NCBI GenBank assembly: GCA_029260655.1
Contig: JAJDCU010000017.1
Coordinates: 1-62,830 of the forward strand
DNA: 62,830 bases
Origin: Phycisphaeraceae bacterium
GTDB lineage: Bacteria > Planctomycetota > Phycisphaerae > Phycisphaerales > Phycisphaeraceae
Direction: 5' to 3'
Shown here: piece by piece, positions 43,073 to 51,517 of the stretch
How the letters are laid out: each line of letters begins with the position of its first letter
Numbering within the stretch: the first letter of the stretch is position 1
Notes under the pieces: model-generated
What the model saw: only the letters and a program-made list of their open reading frames with translations
Databases searched by the model: none
Told to the model about the DNA's origin: nothing
Program-made: the position numbers and the translations under genes

Positions 43073-44761
43073 ATGACCGTGATCGCCCTGATCCCGACCG
43101 ACACGCAGACAAGCCGGCTGGGGCTGCGCGCCCGTCTGGATGACAAGCTCAACGGCGAAAGTGTGCTGGGACACACCGTCGGGCGCGCGGCTTCGATCCC
43201 AAGTGTTGAAAAGATCGTATTGATTCACCCTCCGGGGCAAGACCCGATGTCGCTGATCGAGCCCGGGTCGATCAAGAAACCAGTCACCACCTACCTGGAC
43301 CCGGGTTGCCTAAGCGACCGCCAGACTGCGCGCTGGGTCGCGGCGCGTAAGTGGGCTCAACCCAACTGGCGCGGCGGTCTTGGCGGGGCGACCTGTTACG
43401 ACGAGCTGTTGCCGCCGGGCCCGCTGGTGGCGGCGCTTGAAGCACACGGGGACGAAGCGGCGTTTATCGTCCGCGGCGACTGGTGTCTGTTCGATCCGGA
43501 GCTTGCGCAGGAGCAGCTAAACCTGCTGTTTCAGGATGTGCAGGCGATGAAGATGATCTTCACCCAGGCGCCGCCGGGGCTCTCAGGGATCGCGGTCAGC
43601 CTGGAGACGCTGGGTCAACTGCGTGAGGGCCAGGCGGGGTTCGGGAACATCCTGGGGTACAACCCCCAACAGCCGTACATCGACCCAATCGGACGTGACG
43701 TCAACTGCCCCGTGCCGCCGCCGGTTCGTGACTGTGGGCATCGGTTTATTTATGACACCCCGCGAAGCGTCGCCATGATGGAAGCGGTCGCCGAGAGGCT
43801 GGGCGATGCGCTGACCCGCGCCGACGCCTTGGCCGTCACCGACGCCTGCCGCGCGGTCGAGTTTGCAGACCCGGGGTTGGGCTACCGCTGGCTGCCTAGG
43901 CAGGTCACCCTCGAACTGACACCCAGGCGTCAAGCGGCCGGCCCGATCACGCCGCATCACCACGTTACGATCGATCGTCCGGACATGGACACCGACATGG
44001 CGCTGCGCATCGTCGAGCAGATCGGCGAAGCGTCGGCCGGACACGACGTGACATTGCTGTTGGGCGGGCTGGGCGATGCGATGCTGCACCCGCAGTGGGA
44101 TCAGATCGTCACGAAGGCGCGTGAGGCCGGCGTGCTGGGTGTGGGGATTGAAACCGACTTGCTCTGTGAGCAGGACGACCTGGCTCCGCTGCTGGACCTG
44201 CCGCTTGACCTGGTGAAGATCCGGTTTAACGCGGACACCGCGGAGACCTACCGCAAGGTGATGGGTACCGATGGGTTCAAGCAGGTGATTAATAACATCG
44301 AATGGCTGTTTAATGAGCGCCTCCGGCGCGCGCAGGACACGGTCGGTCATCCTGACACACGGGCGTCGTTGCCTTGGCTGATCCCGTCGATGGTTAAGAC
44401 CGCGGACACGCTGGCGGAGATGGAAAGCTTCTTCGACAAGTGGACACACTATCTGGGGCAGGCGTTGATTGAGCCGGCGTGCGATGGCTGTGGGTTGATG
44501 CCCCCGACAAGCCCCGTCCCGATGCAGCCCCCGGACAGGCAAGCATGCCGACAGATCACCCGCCGGATGTCGATCCTGAGCGACGGATCGGTCGCCCTGT
44601 GTGACCAGGACTGGCTTGGCCGATCGGTGATCGGTGATACCAAATTGCAGACACTGATGGATATCTGGCGCAGTTCGCGGGATGTCGCCTTGGCGCACGC
44701 CCAAGAGCGTTGGAGCGAGTTAACGATCTGTGGCGGCTGCGTGGAGTGGCATCGGCCATAA
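43073..44761 (+). CDS. Nucleotidyltransferase-like domain fused to a cysteine-less radical-SAM/SPASM domain
   Basis: The protein has about 562 residues. The N-terminal 250 resemble a SpsF-type cytidylyltransferase (IPTDTQTSRLGLRARLDDK, SIPSVEKIVLI). The C-terminal half looks like a radical-SAM barrel: it opens VTLELTPRRQ where family members read LELT-N-RCNLRC, and the CxxxCxxC cluster motif is absent. The C-terminal SPASM part keeps its cysteines (CRQITRR, ALCDQDW, CGGC). It is therefore a degenerate enzyme or a binding protein. An alternative GTG start at 43028 overlaps the preceding stop. Its place between maf and the sugar genes implies a role in surface-glycan synthesis. Confidence 0.72.
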   Translation: MTVIALIPTDTQTSRLGLRARLDDKLNGESVLGHTVGRAASIPSVEKIVLIHPPGQDPMSLIEPGSIKKPVTTYLDPGCLSDRQTARWVAARKWAQPNWRGGLGGATCYDELLPPGPLVAALEAHGDEAAFIVRGDWCLFDPELAQEQLNLLFQDVQAMKMIFTQAPPGLSGIAVSLETLGQLREGQAGFGNILGYNPQQPYIDPIGRDVNCPVPPPVRDCGHRFIYDTPRSVAMMEAVAERLGDALTRADALAVTDACRAVEFADPGLGYRWLPRQVTLELTPRRQAAGPITPHHHVTIDRPDMDTDMALRIVEQIGEASAGHDVTLLLGGLGDAMLHPQWDQIVTKAREAGVLGVGIETDLLCEQDDLAPLLDLPLDLVKIRFNADTAETYRKVMGTDGFKQVINNIEWLFNERLRRAQDTVGHPDTRASLPWLIPSMVKTADTLAEMESFFDKWTHYLGQALIEPACDGCGLMPPTSPVPMQPPDRQACRQITRRMSILSDGSVALCDQDWLGRSVIGDTKLQTLMDIWRSSRDVALAHAQERWSELTICGGCVEWHRP

Positions 44762-44782
44762 AGCGTGGCGTCGGTGAGGTTG

Positions 44783-45511
44783 ATGGATATGCATGTACTG
44801 ACGGTCATCCTGGCGCGAGCGGGTAGCAAGGGGCTGGCAAACAAGAACATTTTGCCGGTCGCGGGCAGGCCGATGCTTGCCTGGACGATCGATCACGCGA
44901 TGGCGTCGAGCCGAGCGGGGCGCATCGTGCTGTCGACCGACGGCGAGAAGCTGGCGGAAGTTGCCCAGGGGATGGGGGTCGAAGTGATACCTCGGCCACA
45001 GGAACTTGCCGACGACCTGTCGACGGTCGATAGCGCCGCACGCCATGCGGTCAAGGCCGTCGAGACCGAGACCGGCTCATCGTTCCAGGCGGTCGTGATC
45101 CTTTACGGCAACATCCCCGTGAGGCCCGGCGACCTGACCGACCGCGCGGTCGAAAAGCTCATCGAGACCGGCTGCGACAGCGTGCAGAGCGTTTACACTG
45201 TGCAGAAGATGCACCCCTACTGGATGAAACGGCTCGGCGGCGACCAGGGCGATGCGCTATTGATGTACGAACCCAACGAGGTGTACCGCCGACAGGACCT
45301 GCCCCCGGTGTACATGCTCAACGGCGGGGTCATCGCGGTGACGCGCAAGAGCCTGTTCGCCACAAGCGAAGGCCAGCCCCACGCTTTTTTGGGCGCGGAC
45401 CGCCGGGCGATTGTTAACGAGCCGGACCAGGTGATCGACGTCGACACCCACCTGGACCTGCGTGTCGCCGAGGCCGTGCTGCTGGAGCGCCGCGCCGGCG
45501 CGGTTGCATGA
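44783..45511 (+). CDS. Acylneuraminate/nonulosonate cytidylyltransferase (NeuA/PseF/LegF family)
   Basis: The 242-residue enzyme activates a nonulosonic acid with CTP to its CMP-sugar. It shows the nucleotide-binding start ILARAGSKGLANKNI, STDGEKLAEVA, and the acidic metal site VIDVDTHLDL near the C-terminus. Sialic, pseudaminic and legionaminic acid enzymes cannot be told apart by eye, so no symbol is given. ATG 44783 follows TGAGGT; earlier in-frame codons lack a site. Its end overlaps the next gene by four bases (ATGA), so translation is coupled. Confidence 0.88.
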   Translation: MDMHVLTVILARAGSKGLANKNILPVAGRPMLAWTIDHAMASSRAGRIVLSTDGEKLAEVAQGMGVEVIPRPQELADDLSTVDSAARHAVKAVETETGSSFQAVVILYGNIPVRPGDLTDRAVEKLIETGCDSVQSVYTVQKMHPYWMKRLGGDQGDALLMYEPNEVYRRQDLPPVYMLNGGVIAVTRKSLFATSEGQPHAFLGADRRAIVNEPDQVIDVDTHLDLRVAEAVLLERRAGAVA

Positions 45512-46599
45512 CGATGGCGAGCAAACGAAGAACCATCGCGGTCGTAACAGGCAGCCGGGCGGAGTCCGGTTTGCTGCTTAGCACGATGCGCGCGGTGCGG
45601 GCGCACCCCAGGCTGAACCTGGTTGTGGTCGTGTCGGGCATGCACCTGGTCAGCGGGTCGTGGCGCGATATCAAGTCGGCAGGTTTCACGATCGATGCGA
45701 AAGTCTCGATGCAGGTAAAGGGAAAGTCCGGACGATCGGCGGACGTGGCGGCGCTTGGCAAGGGGATCACGGGTTTCGGCCAAACATTCGATCGGATCAA
45801 GCCGGACGTGGTCCTGGTGCTCGGCGACCGGATCGAGGTGCTGGCGGCCGCGTCGGCGGCGAGTGTCGGCGGCTACCGGCTAGCGCACATCCACGGCGGG
45901 GATCGGGCCGAAGGCGTCGCCGACGAAGCGATCCGTCACGCCGTCAGCAAGCTGGCGCACCTACACCTGCCTGCAACGGCGCAAAGCAAACGACGCCTGG
46001 CCCGGATGGGCGAGCAACCGCATCACATCCACCACGTCGGGTCGCCGGCCATCGACGGGCTGGGGCTTGTCGAACCTGCCAACGATGCGCCCGAATTGAT
46101 TGTGATGCAGCACCCGGTAGGTGAAAGTGACAAGCAAGAGTCGGCCTGGATGCGTGCGACCCTGTTGGCCACGAAGCCATACAAACGCCTGGTCTTGATG
46201 CCCAACCGGGACCCGGGGTCCGACGGCATCCGCCGGGCCATCGCGGGACTTAGGGTGCAAGCGATCGATCATCTGCCCCGGCAGCGGTTCCTTTCACTGC
46301 TTAAAGGCGCCAAGGCAATCGTAGGTAATTCCTCCGCGGGTCTGATCGAGGCGGCGGGGATGCGCACTTCGTGTGTCAACGTCGGGCCCAGGCAAAACGG
46401 CCGGGAGAAGCCGGGCAACGTCATCGACTGCGCCTACGGACGCGGCCCGATTAGCGCTGCGATCCGCAAGGCCCTGCGCCTTGATTTAAGGCGTTTGCAT
46501 CATCCCTACGGCAACGGCACGGCCGGGGGCCAGATCGCCAACCTGCTTGCAACCATCGACTTACGCGCCATCCCGATCCGCAAGCAAAACACCTATTGA
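45508..46599 (+). CDS. neuC: UDP-N-acetylglucosamine 2-epimerase, hydrolysing (NeuC/LegG type)
   Basis: The 363-residue enzyme converts a UDP-N-acetyl sugar to the free 2-epimer, the first step toward sialic or legionaminic acid. It has the epimerase marks VTGSRAESGLL, VLVLGDRIEVLAAASAA, IHGGDRAEG, DEAIRHAVSKLAHLH and GNSSAGLIEAA. With the cytidylyltransferase and Maf protein upstream it forms most of a nonulosonic-acid route, but a NeuB-type synthase is not in the window. The hydrolysing NeuC branch is favoured over WecB by the RAE start and the gene context. Confidence 0.88.
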   Translation: MTMASKRRTIAVVTGSRAESGLLLSTMRAVRAHPRLNLVVVVSGMHLVSGSWRDIKSAGFTIDAKVSMQVKGKSGRSADVAALGKGITGFGQTFDRIKPDVVLVLGDRIEVLAAASAASVGGYRLAHIHGGDRAEGVADEAIRHAVSKLAHLHLPATAQSKRRLARMGEQPHHIHHVGSPAIDGLGLVEPANDAPELIVMQHPVGESDKQESAWMRATLLATKPYKRLVLMPNRDPGSDGIRRAIAGLRVQAIDHLPRQRFLSLLKGAKAIVGNSSAGLIEAAGMRTSCVNVGPRQNGREKPGNVIDCAYGRGPISAAIRKALRLDLRRLHHPYGNGTAGGQIANLLATIDLRAIPIRKQNTY

Positions 46600-46699
46600 A
46601 AATCGCCGCTGGCTTTGGGAACCGCACGGTGAACCGGTGCGTCCAACCGGGGGTACTAATCAGCGTACCCTCCGCACCCACCCCCGAAAGGAGCCAGTG

Positions 46700-47857
46700 A
46701 TGCGACGATGGACTTATTGCCTGACGGCGACCCTGCTAGGCCTGCTGATCTTCCAACCGTTGGTGTCCGCGAAACAAGACCGTGTCCAGGCCCACAGGCC
46801 TGAGGTCGATATCGCCATCCTGCTGGATACCAGCAACTCGATGGACGGGCTGATCGACCAGGCCAAGAGCCAGCTCTGGACGATCGTCAACGAGTTCGCC
46901 GCCGCCAAACGCCACGGGCTGACCCCGACGCTGCGGGTCGCGCTGTTTGAGTACGGCAACACTAATCTTCCGGCAGGCGAGGGCTACATCCGTCAGGTCG
47001 TGCCGTTGACTGACGACCTGGACAAGCTGTCCGAGGCGTTGTTCGCCTTAACGACCAACGGCGGGGACGAGTACTGCGGGCAGGTCATCGACGAGACAGT
47101 CAAAAGGCTTGACTGGTCCGGCGATCCCGATGCCTACAAGGCCATCTTTATCGCCGGCAACGAGCCGTTTACCCAGGGCCCGGTGGATTACACCATCTCC
47201 TGCGCCTACGCGATCCAGAAGGGCATCACCGTCAACACGATCCACTGCGGCGACTACGAATCGGGGATCTCGGGGATGTGGCAGCACGGCGCGCAGTTGG
47301 CCGAAGGCAACTACCTGAACATCAACCAGGACCAGGCGGTCGTGCAGATTGAATCGCCCCATGACCCCGAGTTGATGCAGTTGAATCTTGAGCTGAACGC
47401 AACCTACCTGTGGTACGGCAAAGAAGGCGAAGCCTCGGGTGCACGCCAAAAGGTCCAGGACAGCAACGCCATGTCGCTGGGGCTGTCCTCCAGTTCGCAG
47501 CGGATCGCCGCCAAGGCCTCGGGCGTGTATCAGAACAGCCGGGGGGACCTGGTCGACGCGGTCGTCAACGAAGTCGTCAAACTCGATGAGGTAAAGGAAG
47601 CGGACCTGCCCGAGCCGATGAGGGCCATGAGCAAGACGGAGCGCGAACACTACCTTCAGGAGCATTCCGAAAAGCGGACCGAGATCCAGGCAAAGATCAA
47701 GGAACTGTCCAGGCAGCGAGAGGACTATGTCGCCCAGGAACGCAGGCGTCTGGCGGAATCAGGGGACGACACGCTCGGCGACGCGGTCGTCAAGTCCGTG
47801 CGGCAGCAGCTTCTCACGGCGGGGTTCGATGTGGAGACACAAGAGCAGGCCGAGTAA
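46700..47857 (+). CDS. Secreted von Willebrand factor A domain protein
   Basis: The 385-residue protein has a signal peptide (LTATLLGLLIFQPLVSA) and a vWA domain with an intact metal-ion-dependent adhesion site: DTSNS at 43-47 in ILLDTSNSMDG and later TNGGDEYCG and IAGNEPFTQGP. The C-terminal 110 residues are charged and helical (KTEREHYLQEHSEKRTEIQA). It probably acts in the periplasm as a metal-dependent binding protein. ATG 46700 is chosen because AAGGAG lies seven bases upstream and a signal peptide follows. The end faces a convergent gene across a perfect palindrome. Confidence 0.88.
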   Translation: MRRWTYCLTATLLGLLIFQPLVSAKQDRVQAHRPEVDIAILLDTSNSMDGLIDQAKSQLWTIVNEFAAAKRHGLTPTLRVALFEYGNTNLPAGEGYIRQVVPLTDDLDKLSEALFALTTNGGDEYCGQVIDETVKRLDWSGDPDAYKAIFIAGNEPFTQGPVDYTISCAYAIQKGITVNTIHCGDYESGISGMWQHGAQLAEGNYLNINQDQAVVQIESPHDPELMQLNLELNATYLWYGKEGEASGARQKVQDSNAMSLGLSSSSQRIAAKASGVYQNSRGDLVDAVVNEVVKLDEVKEADLPEPMRAMSKTEREHYLQEHSEKRTEIQAKIKELSRQREDYVAQERRRLAESGDDTLGDAVVKSVRQQLLTAGFDVETQEQAE

Positions 47858-47893
47858 ATCTTCCGTCTTTCAGCGAACCTTGAAAAGGTGCCT

Positions 47894-47932
47894 GTACCGC
47901 GATCAAACACGGTCCGTGTTTGATCGCGGTAC
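47894..47932. repeat. Perfect 39-base palindrome between convergent genes
   Basis: Two 19-base arms (starting GTACCGCGATCAAACACGG) flank a single central base without a mismatch. It lies between the ends of the vWA and HD-GYP genes, so it can serve both as terminator. There is no T-run, and the length and perfection exceed what a terminator needs, so a repeat-element origin is possible. Confidence 0.8.
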
Positions 47933-47963
47933 ATAAAACCACATGCGGACAAGGGTGATTGAC

Positions 47964-49172
47964 CTAAGCCGACCAGGCCGGTTCATGGTCAATCAACTGC
48001 GACAGGAACTTGGGACGCTCGAAGTTCAGATCGGAGACGTCAAAGCCATCGCAGTGGGCGATGTAAAGCCGCAGGGACTGCTCGGCGAGATTCAGGATCG
48101 GACCCAGAGGCAGGTCGCCTTTGTTCATGACCGCGGGGTCCGGGATTAATTGGATCTTCGGCCGGCAGGGGCGCTGGGGATGGTGTTCGATGACCACGGC
48201 GTAGCGGTCGTCACTGAGCCTGACCACAGACCCCGGCGCGTACGGCGGGACGACCTCCAGCAGCGCATCGAGGACCTGTGGGTCGTACCGGTGCACCAGC
48301 GGATTTTCTATCATGCAGCGCAGCGCCCATACGGTCGGCTGGGCCGGGCGATCCGGCGGCATGCGTAGCCGATCAAACTGGTCTGCCACGGTTACGATCC
48401 GTGAGAACACATGGATGCGCTTGTGCCGGAGCACCGCGAAATCAGCGCCGGCGAAGCCCGAGCCGTCGTAGTGCTGGTGGTGATGCAGGACGGTCGATGC
48501 GGCGGTCGGGTTGATCTTCCCTCGGACCATCCTGAACCCCAGCGCCGTGTGCTCGCGCCAGGCGGGGTCGGATTCGTCTCCCGTCGTCTCGTAGCCTTGG
48601 CGGACCGATTCGGGCAAAAGCGTCGTGCCTACGTCGTGCAGCATCGCGCCCAGTCCCAGGTTCACCACCTCCGCCGCGCGGGCCGGGTCGACGTGTCGCC
48701 GTTCGCGGACCAGGTAGCCTTCCAGTTTCAACCCCATCAAGAGCGACAGGTACGTCACGCTTGAGCTGTGACGCATCAGGTCTTCGCCGGCGTCGTAGAT
48801 GTCGCCGAGGAACACCGCCGACTCCGGGTGGCTGATCAGTTGATCCACCAATTGAGACAGCGTGCGGACGTACTGGTGATAAGGGAGATTGGCAGAAGAC
48901 TGGCTCTGGACCGCCTCAAATGTCTGGGTGATCTGGCTTGCCACAGCCGACTGCGACTGGATCGTATCCGGGTTGATGATGCTGCCCAGGAACGACAGGC
49001 TCGGGTAACCGACCCACAGCGACCGCACACCAAGCGCCCCGAGTTTGGCCAGGGTCTTGGCGGTCAGAGGATAGCCCACCCGAAGCAGCAAACGCGTCGG
49101 CGATTGGGGCATCTGCACCGGCAGCGCGAGCTTCATCCCGGGCTTGGCATTTTGGGTCTCGATGCGCAGCAT
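47964..49172 (-). CDS. HD-GYP-like domain protein with altered GYP motif
   Basis: The 402-residue protein has an N-terminal domain of about 120 residues, then an HD-GYP-type phosphohydrolase domain. The metal dyad His179-Asp180 (MLHDVG) and the histidine cluster HHHQHYDG (about 230-237) are present, but the GYP triplet reads GFA in DGSGFAG. HD-GYP proteins normally degrade cyclic-di-GMP; the altered loop makes activity uncertain. ATG 49172 has GGGGAGAGG directly upstream; the in-frame extension to 49268 is not needed. The PilZ protein at 30681-31061 is the only other cyclic-di-GMP component seen. Confidence 0.85.
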   Translation of the reverse strand: MLRIETQNAKPGMKLALPVQMPQSPTRLLLRVGYPLTAKTLAKLGALGVRSLWVGYPSLSFLGSIINPDTIQSQSAVASQITQTFEAVQSQSSANLPYHQYVRTLSQLVDQLISHPESAVFLGDIYDAGEDLMRHSSSVTYLSLLMGLKLEGYLVRERRHVDPARAAEVVNLGLGAMLHDVGTTLLPESVRQGYETTGDESDPAWREHTALGFRMVRGKINPTAASTVLHHHQHYDGSGFAGADFAVLRHKRIHVFSRIVTVADQFDRLRMPPDRPAQPTVWALRCMIENPLVHRYDPQVLDALLEVVPPYAPGSVVRLSDDRYAVVIEHHPQRPCRPKIQLIPDPAVMNKGDLPLGPILNLAEQSLRLYIAHCDGFDVSDLNFERPKFLSQLIDHEPAWSA

Positions 49173-49413
49173 GGCCTCTCCCCTACCGGATCCATTTGAT
49201 ATTTCGGCTCTCCAAAGGCCCGCCTTGACCGCTTTGCCCCCCCCGTCGGCACAAACCGACCTTCCCAAAGCACCCGACCAACTGATTCCCCCCGATCACG
49301 CCATCGAACCCCTACCGCTGTCACAAACGGCCATAAGACCACCCATAACCCGGCCAACCGGTCGTCGGCTCGTCCCGCTTTGCTGAAAAACCGTCCGTCG
49401 TGCTGGGGTAACC

Positions 49414-49441
49414 TTGATAAAAGTCCACTAGATCTTAATAT
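49414..49441 (+). promoter_or_regulatory. Sigma-70-type promoter for the PNPOx-like gene
   Basis: TTGATA (49414-49419) and TAATAT (49436-49441) are 16 bases apart. It lies 16 bases before the ATG at 49458, so initiation would fall close to the strong TAGGAGGT ribosome site. Confidence 0.5.
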
Positions 49442-49457
49442 AGGTAGGAGGTCAAGC

Positions 49458-49934
49458 ATGATCGACGACGAGCAAATCCTCGAAATTGCTAGAAAAGTCA
49501 TCGAAGACGCCTTCGTCGGGGTGATGACCACGGTCGATGAACACAACGCCCCCTTGAGCCGGCTGATGGGCGCGGTGTCCGATGATGAGGGGCTGCACAG
49601 GCTCTACAGCCTCAGCGCCAAAGACACACGGAAGATCCAGCACCTGGCAAACAACCCCGAGGTGTGCTGGTTGTTCTCCGTCCCCCCCTACGACACGGCC
49701 GTGACCCTGCGGGGTGTAGCCAAACGGTCGGAGACCCCGGTCGTGCCCCAGCCAACATGGGACCTCCTTGCGGACTGGGCCAGGCCCTACGCCGCCAACG
49801 TCCTCACCGACAAGTCCCACTACGCCTTCTCGGTCATCGTGTCGGACATCCACACGCTTGAGTTCCTCTGCCCCGAGAAAGACATCAGGGCCCCGCGCAT
49901 CATCAAACTCGAACAGTTCGCCGCCGAGAGGTGA
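49458..49934 (+). CDS. Pyridoxamine 5'-phosphate oxidase-like split-barrel protein
   Basis: The 158-residue protein has the small split-barrel FMN-binding fold of PNPOx and general-stress-protein-26 families: FVGVMTTVDEHNAPLSRLMG, YSLSAKDTRKIQHLANNPEVCWLF, and VTLRGVAKR. Such proteins bind flavin, deazaflavin or haem; which one cannot be told. TAGGAGGT lies seven bases before the ATG, giving one of the best ribosome sites in the window. It stands alone between divergent and convergent neighbours. Confidence 0.85.
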   Translation: MIDDEQILEIARKVIEDAFVGVMTTVDEHNAPLSRLMGAVSDDEGLHRLYSLSAKDTRKIQHLANNPEVCWLFSVPPYDTAVTLRGVAKRSETPVVPQPTWDLLADWARPYAANVLTDKSHYAFSVIVSDIHTLEFLCPEKDIRAPRIIKLEQFAAER

Positions 49935-50014
49935 GGATGGGATGGTTATTACCTGATCTTTTGTCTACGTCTACCGGCGATCTTTGCCACCGTCCTCAGT
50001 TTCTAATTCCATTT

Positions 50015-50923
50015 CTAGCGGCGACCGCTGTTAAGGCCGTCCTGCTTTTGCTCCCCCCGCCACTGCACCATCGCCACCGCCGCGAACACGCCGACCAGCG
50101 CCAGTAGCTGCGCCCCCGTTACCGTTTCGCCGTCAAACCAGCCCCACGAAAGCGCGCCTATCGGGATCACGTACGTCACCATCCCCGCGTACAACGGGCC
50201 GTGCGTCTGGATAAGCCGGTAGAACATCACCGTCGCCAGACCCGTCCCGATCACGCCCAGCCACGCCACCACCAATAACGCTTCCCACAGCGCCGCGCCG
50301 CTGACAGGCTTGACCCCTTCCGCCACTGCGCCGATCGGGGTGACCACCAGGCTCGTCAGTCCCAGGATCATCGCTGTCATGAATAACGGCGGCATCCCCG
50401 ACAGCCGGCGCTTGATAAACGTGTTGCTCACCGCGTAACTCGTCGGAACCAGCGCCGCAAGCGTCAGGTCCCAGCCGGACATCCCGCGCACCCCGCCGTC
50501 GCGGAACAATAACCCCATGCACAAAAGCCCAAGCAGCACCCCGCCCGTCTGCCTCGCCGTCGGCCAGATGCGCAGCAAAGGCACCGACGCGACGATCGTT
50601 AATAACGGCACAAGGCTCACCATCATCCCGAAGAACGCGCTGTCCTGGTGCTTGCCGATCAGGTAAGGCTGCATGATGTACGGATAGATCGACCCGATCG
50701 TTACCGGCACCATCAACGCAAGCCAATCCCCCTTGCTCAAATCCCTCGCCGCGCCGCGCACCCCGCGCTTCGATAACGCCCACACAACCCACAACACCCC
50801 CGCCCCACCCAGCACCCGCCCCGCCGCAACCCCGATCGGCCCAAACGCCGCGTACGCCCACTTCATCAAAATGAAGTTGCTCCCCCAGATCACACAAAGC
50901 AAGCCGAACATTACGTGGTGCAT
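50015..50923 (-). CDS. EamA/DMT-family membrane transporter
   Basis: The protein of about 302 residues has ten hydrophobic helices in two EamA repeats. The first opens FGLLCVIWGSNFILMKWAYAAFGP and the second has VPTSYAVSNTFIKRRLSG and YVIPIGALSWGWF. Drug/metabolite transporters of this type export or import small metabolites; the substrate cannot be predicted. ATG 50923 is favoured, with a TTG at 50944 possible. It is the last gene before the HxlR regulator and is convergent with the flavin-fold gene. Confidence 0.9.
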   Translation of the reverse strand: MHHVMFGLLCVIWGSNFILMKWAYAAFGPIGVAAGRVLGGAGVLWVVWALSKRGVRGAARDLSKGDWLALMVPVTIGSIYPYIMQPYLIGKHQDSAFFGMMVSLVPLLTIVASVPLLRIWPTARQTGGVLLGLLCMGLLFRDGGVRGMSGWDLTLAALVPTSYAVSNTFIKRRLSGMPPLFMTAMILGLTSLVVTPIGAVAEGVKPVSGAALWEALLVVAWLGVIGTGLATVMFYRLIQTHGPLYAGMVTYVIPIGALSWGWFDGETVTGAQLLALVGVFAAVAMVQWRGEQKQDGLNSGRR

Positions 50924-51020
50924 GGCGGGAGTATAGGGCGTCAAGCGTCATGAAATCCAACCGTGCTCATGCAACACACTCGACGTGCTGGCTGAAATCG
51001 ACTCTGACACGACGTATTGA

Positions 51021-51380
51021 TTATGTCGCCTTGTCGTAGCGCATCTGGGCTTGGATGACCAACTTGAAATGTGCTTCTTTCCACTGGTCAAGCGATTTGA
51101 AGATGGGTTTGAGTGATTCGCCAAGCTCGGTAAGTGTATAAACCACCTTAGGCGGTATCTCGGGGTATTGTTTGCGCGAAACCAATCCGTCGCGCTCGAG
51201 TGAGCGCAGTTCCTGCGTAAGCATTTTCTGGGTGATCGGAGAAACCTCGTTGCGTAGTTCATTGAATCGCTTAGGTCTTTCCGCCAGGCAATAGACAATC
51301 GTCCCACGCCATTTCCCGCCAACCACCTCCATCACTTCGATGAAAGGGCATGAACCTTCGGGATGATCGTGTTTAGCCAT
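51021..51380 (-). CDS. HxlR-family winged-helix regulator
   Basis: The 119-residue protein matches the HxlR family: a cysteine near the N-terminus in SCPFIEVMEVVGGKWRG, then FNELRNEVSPITQKMLTQELRSLERDGLVSRKQY (recognition helix region) and VVYTLTELGESLKPI. Relatives such as HxlR, YodB and HypR sense formaldehyde, quinones, diamide or other electrophiles, often through that cysteine. It is divergent from the Rieske operon and almost certainly controls it. ATG 51380 has AAAGGA nine bases upstream. Confidence 0.93.
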   Translation of the reverse strand: MAKHDHPEGSCPFIEVMEVVGGKWRGTIVYCLAERPKRFNELRNEVSPITQKMLTQELRSLERDGLVSRKQYPEIPPKVVYTLTELGESLKPIFKSLDQWKEAHFKLVIQAQMRYDKAT

Positions 51381-51405
51381 ACTTAGTATCCTTTTGGTAA
51401 CTATA

Positions 51406-51413
51406 GCAATTGC
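51406..51413. promoter_or_regulatory. Candidate HxlR operator
   Basis: GCAATTGC is a perfect eight-base palindrome inside the wider GTAACTATAGCAATTGCATA tract, between the regulator start and the operon promoter. HxlR-type operators are short A/T-rich dyads. The site is 11 bases upstream of the -35 box. Confidence 0.4.
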
Positions 51414-51423
51414 ATACACTTAC

Positions 51424-51452
51424 TTGATATTTCGCCCGTCGGTGATTATACT
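51424..51452 (+). promoter_or_regulatory. Sigma-70-type promoter of the Rieske operon
   Basis: TTGATA (51424-51429) and TATACT (51447-51452) are separated by exactly 17 bases. Initiation near 51459 gives a leader of about 60 bases before the ATG at 51518. Confidence 0.75.
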
Positions 51453-51517
51453 GCCTCGATCATATCGTACACAAGTGCAAAGCCTGACCTCACACGCCCT
51501 ATACCAGGAGATGAGCG

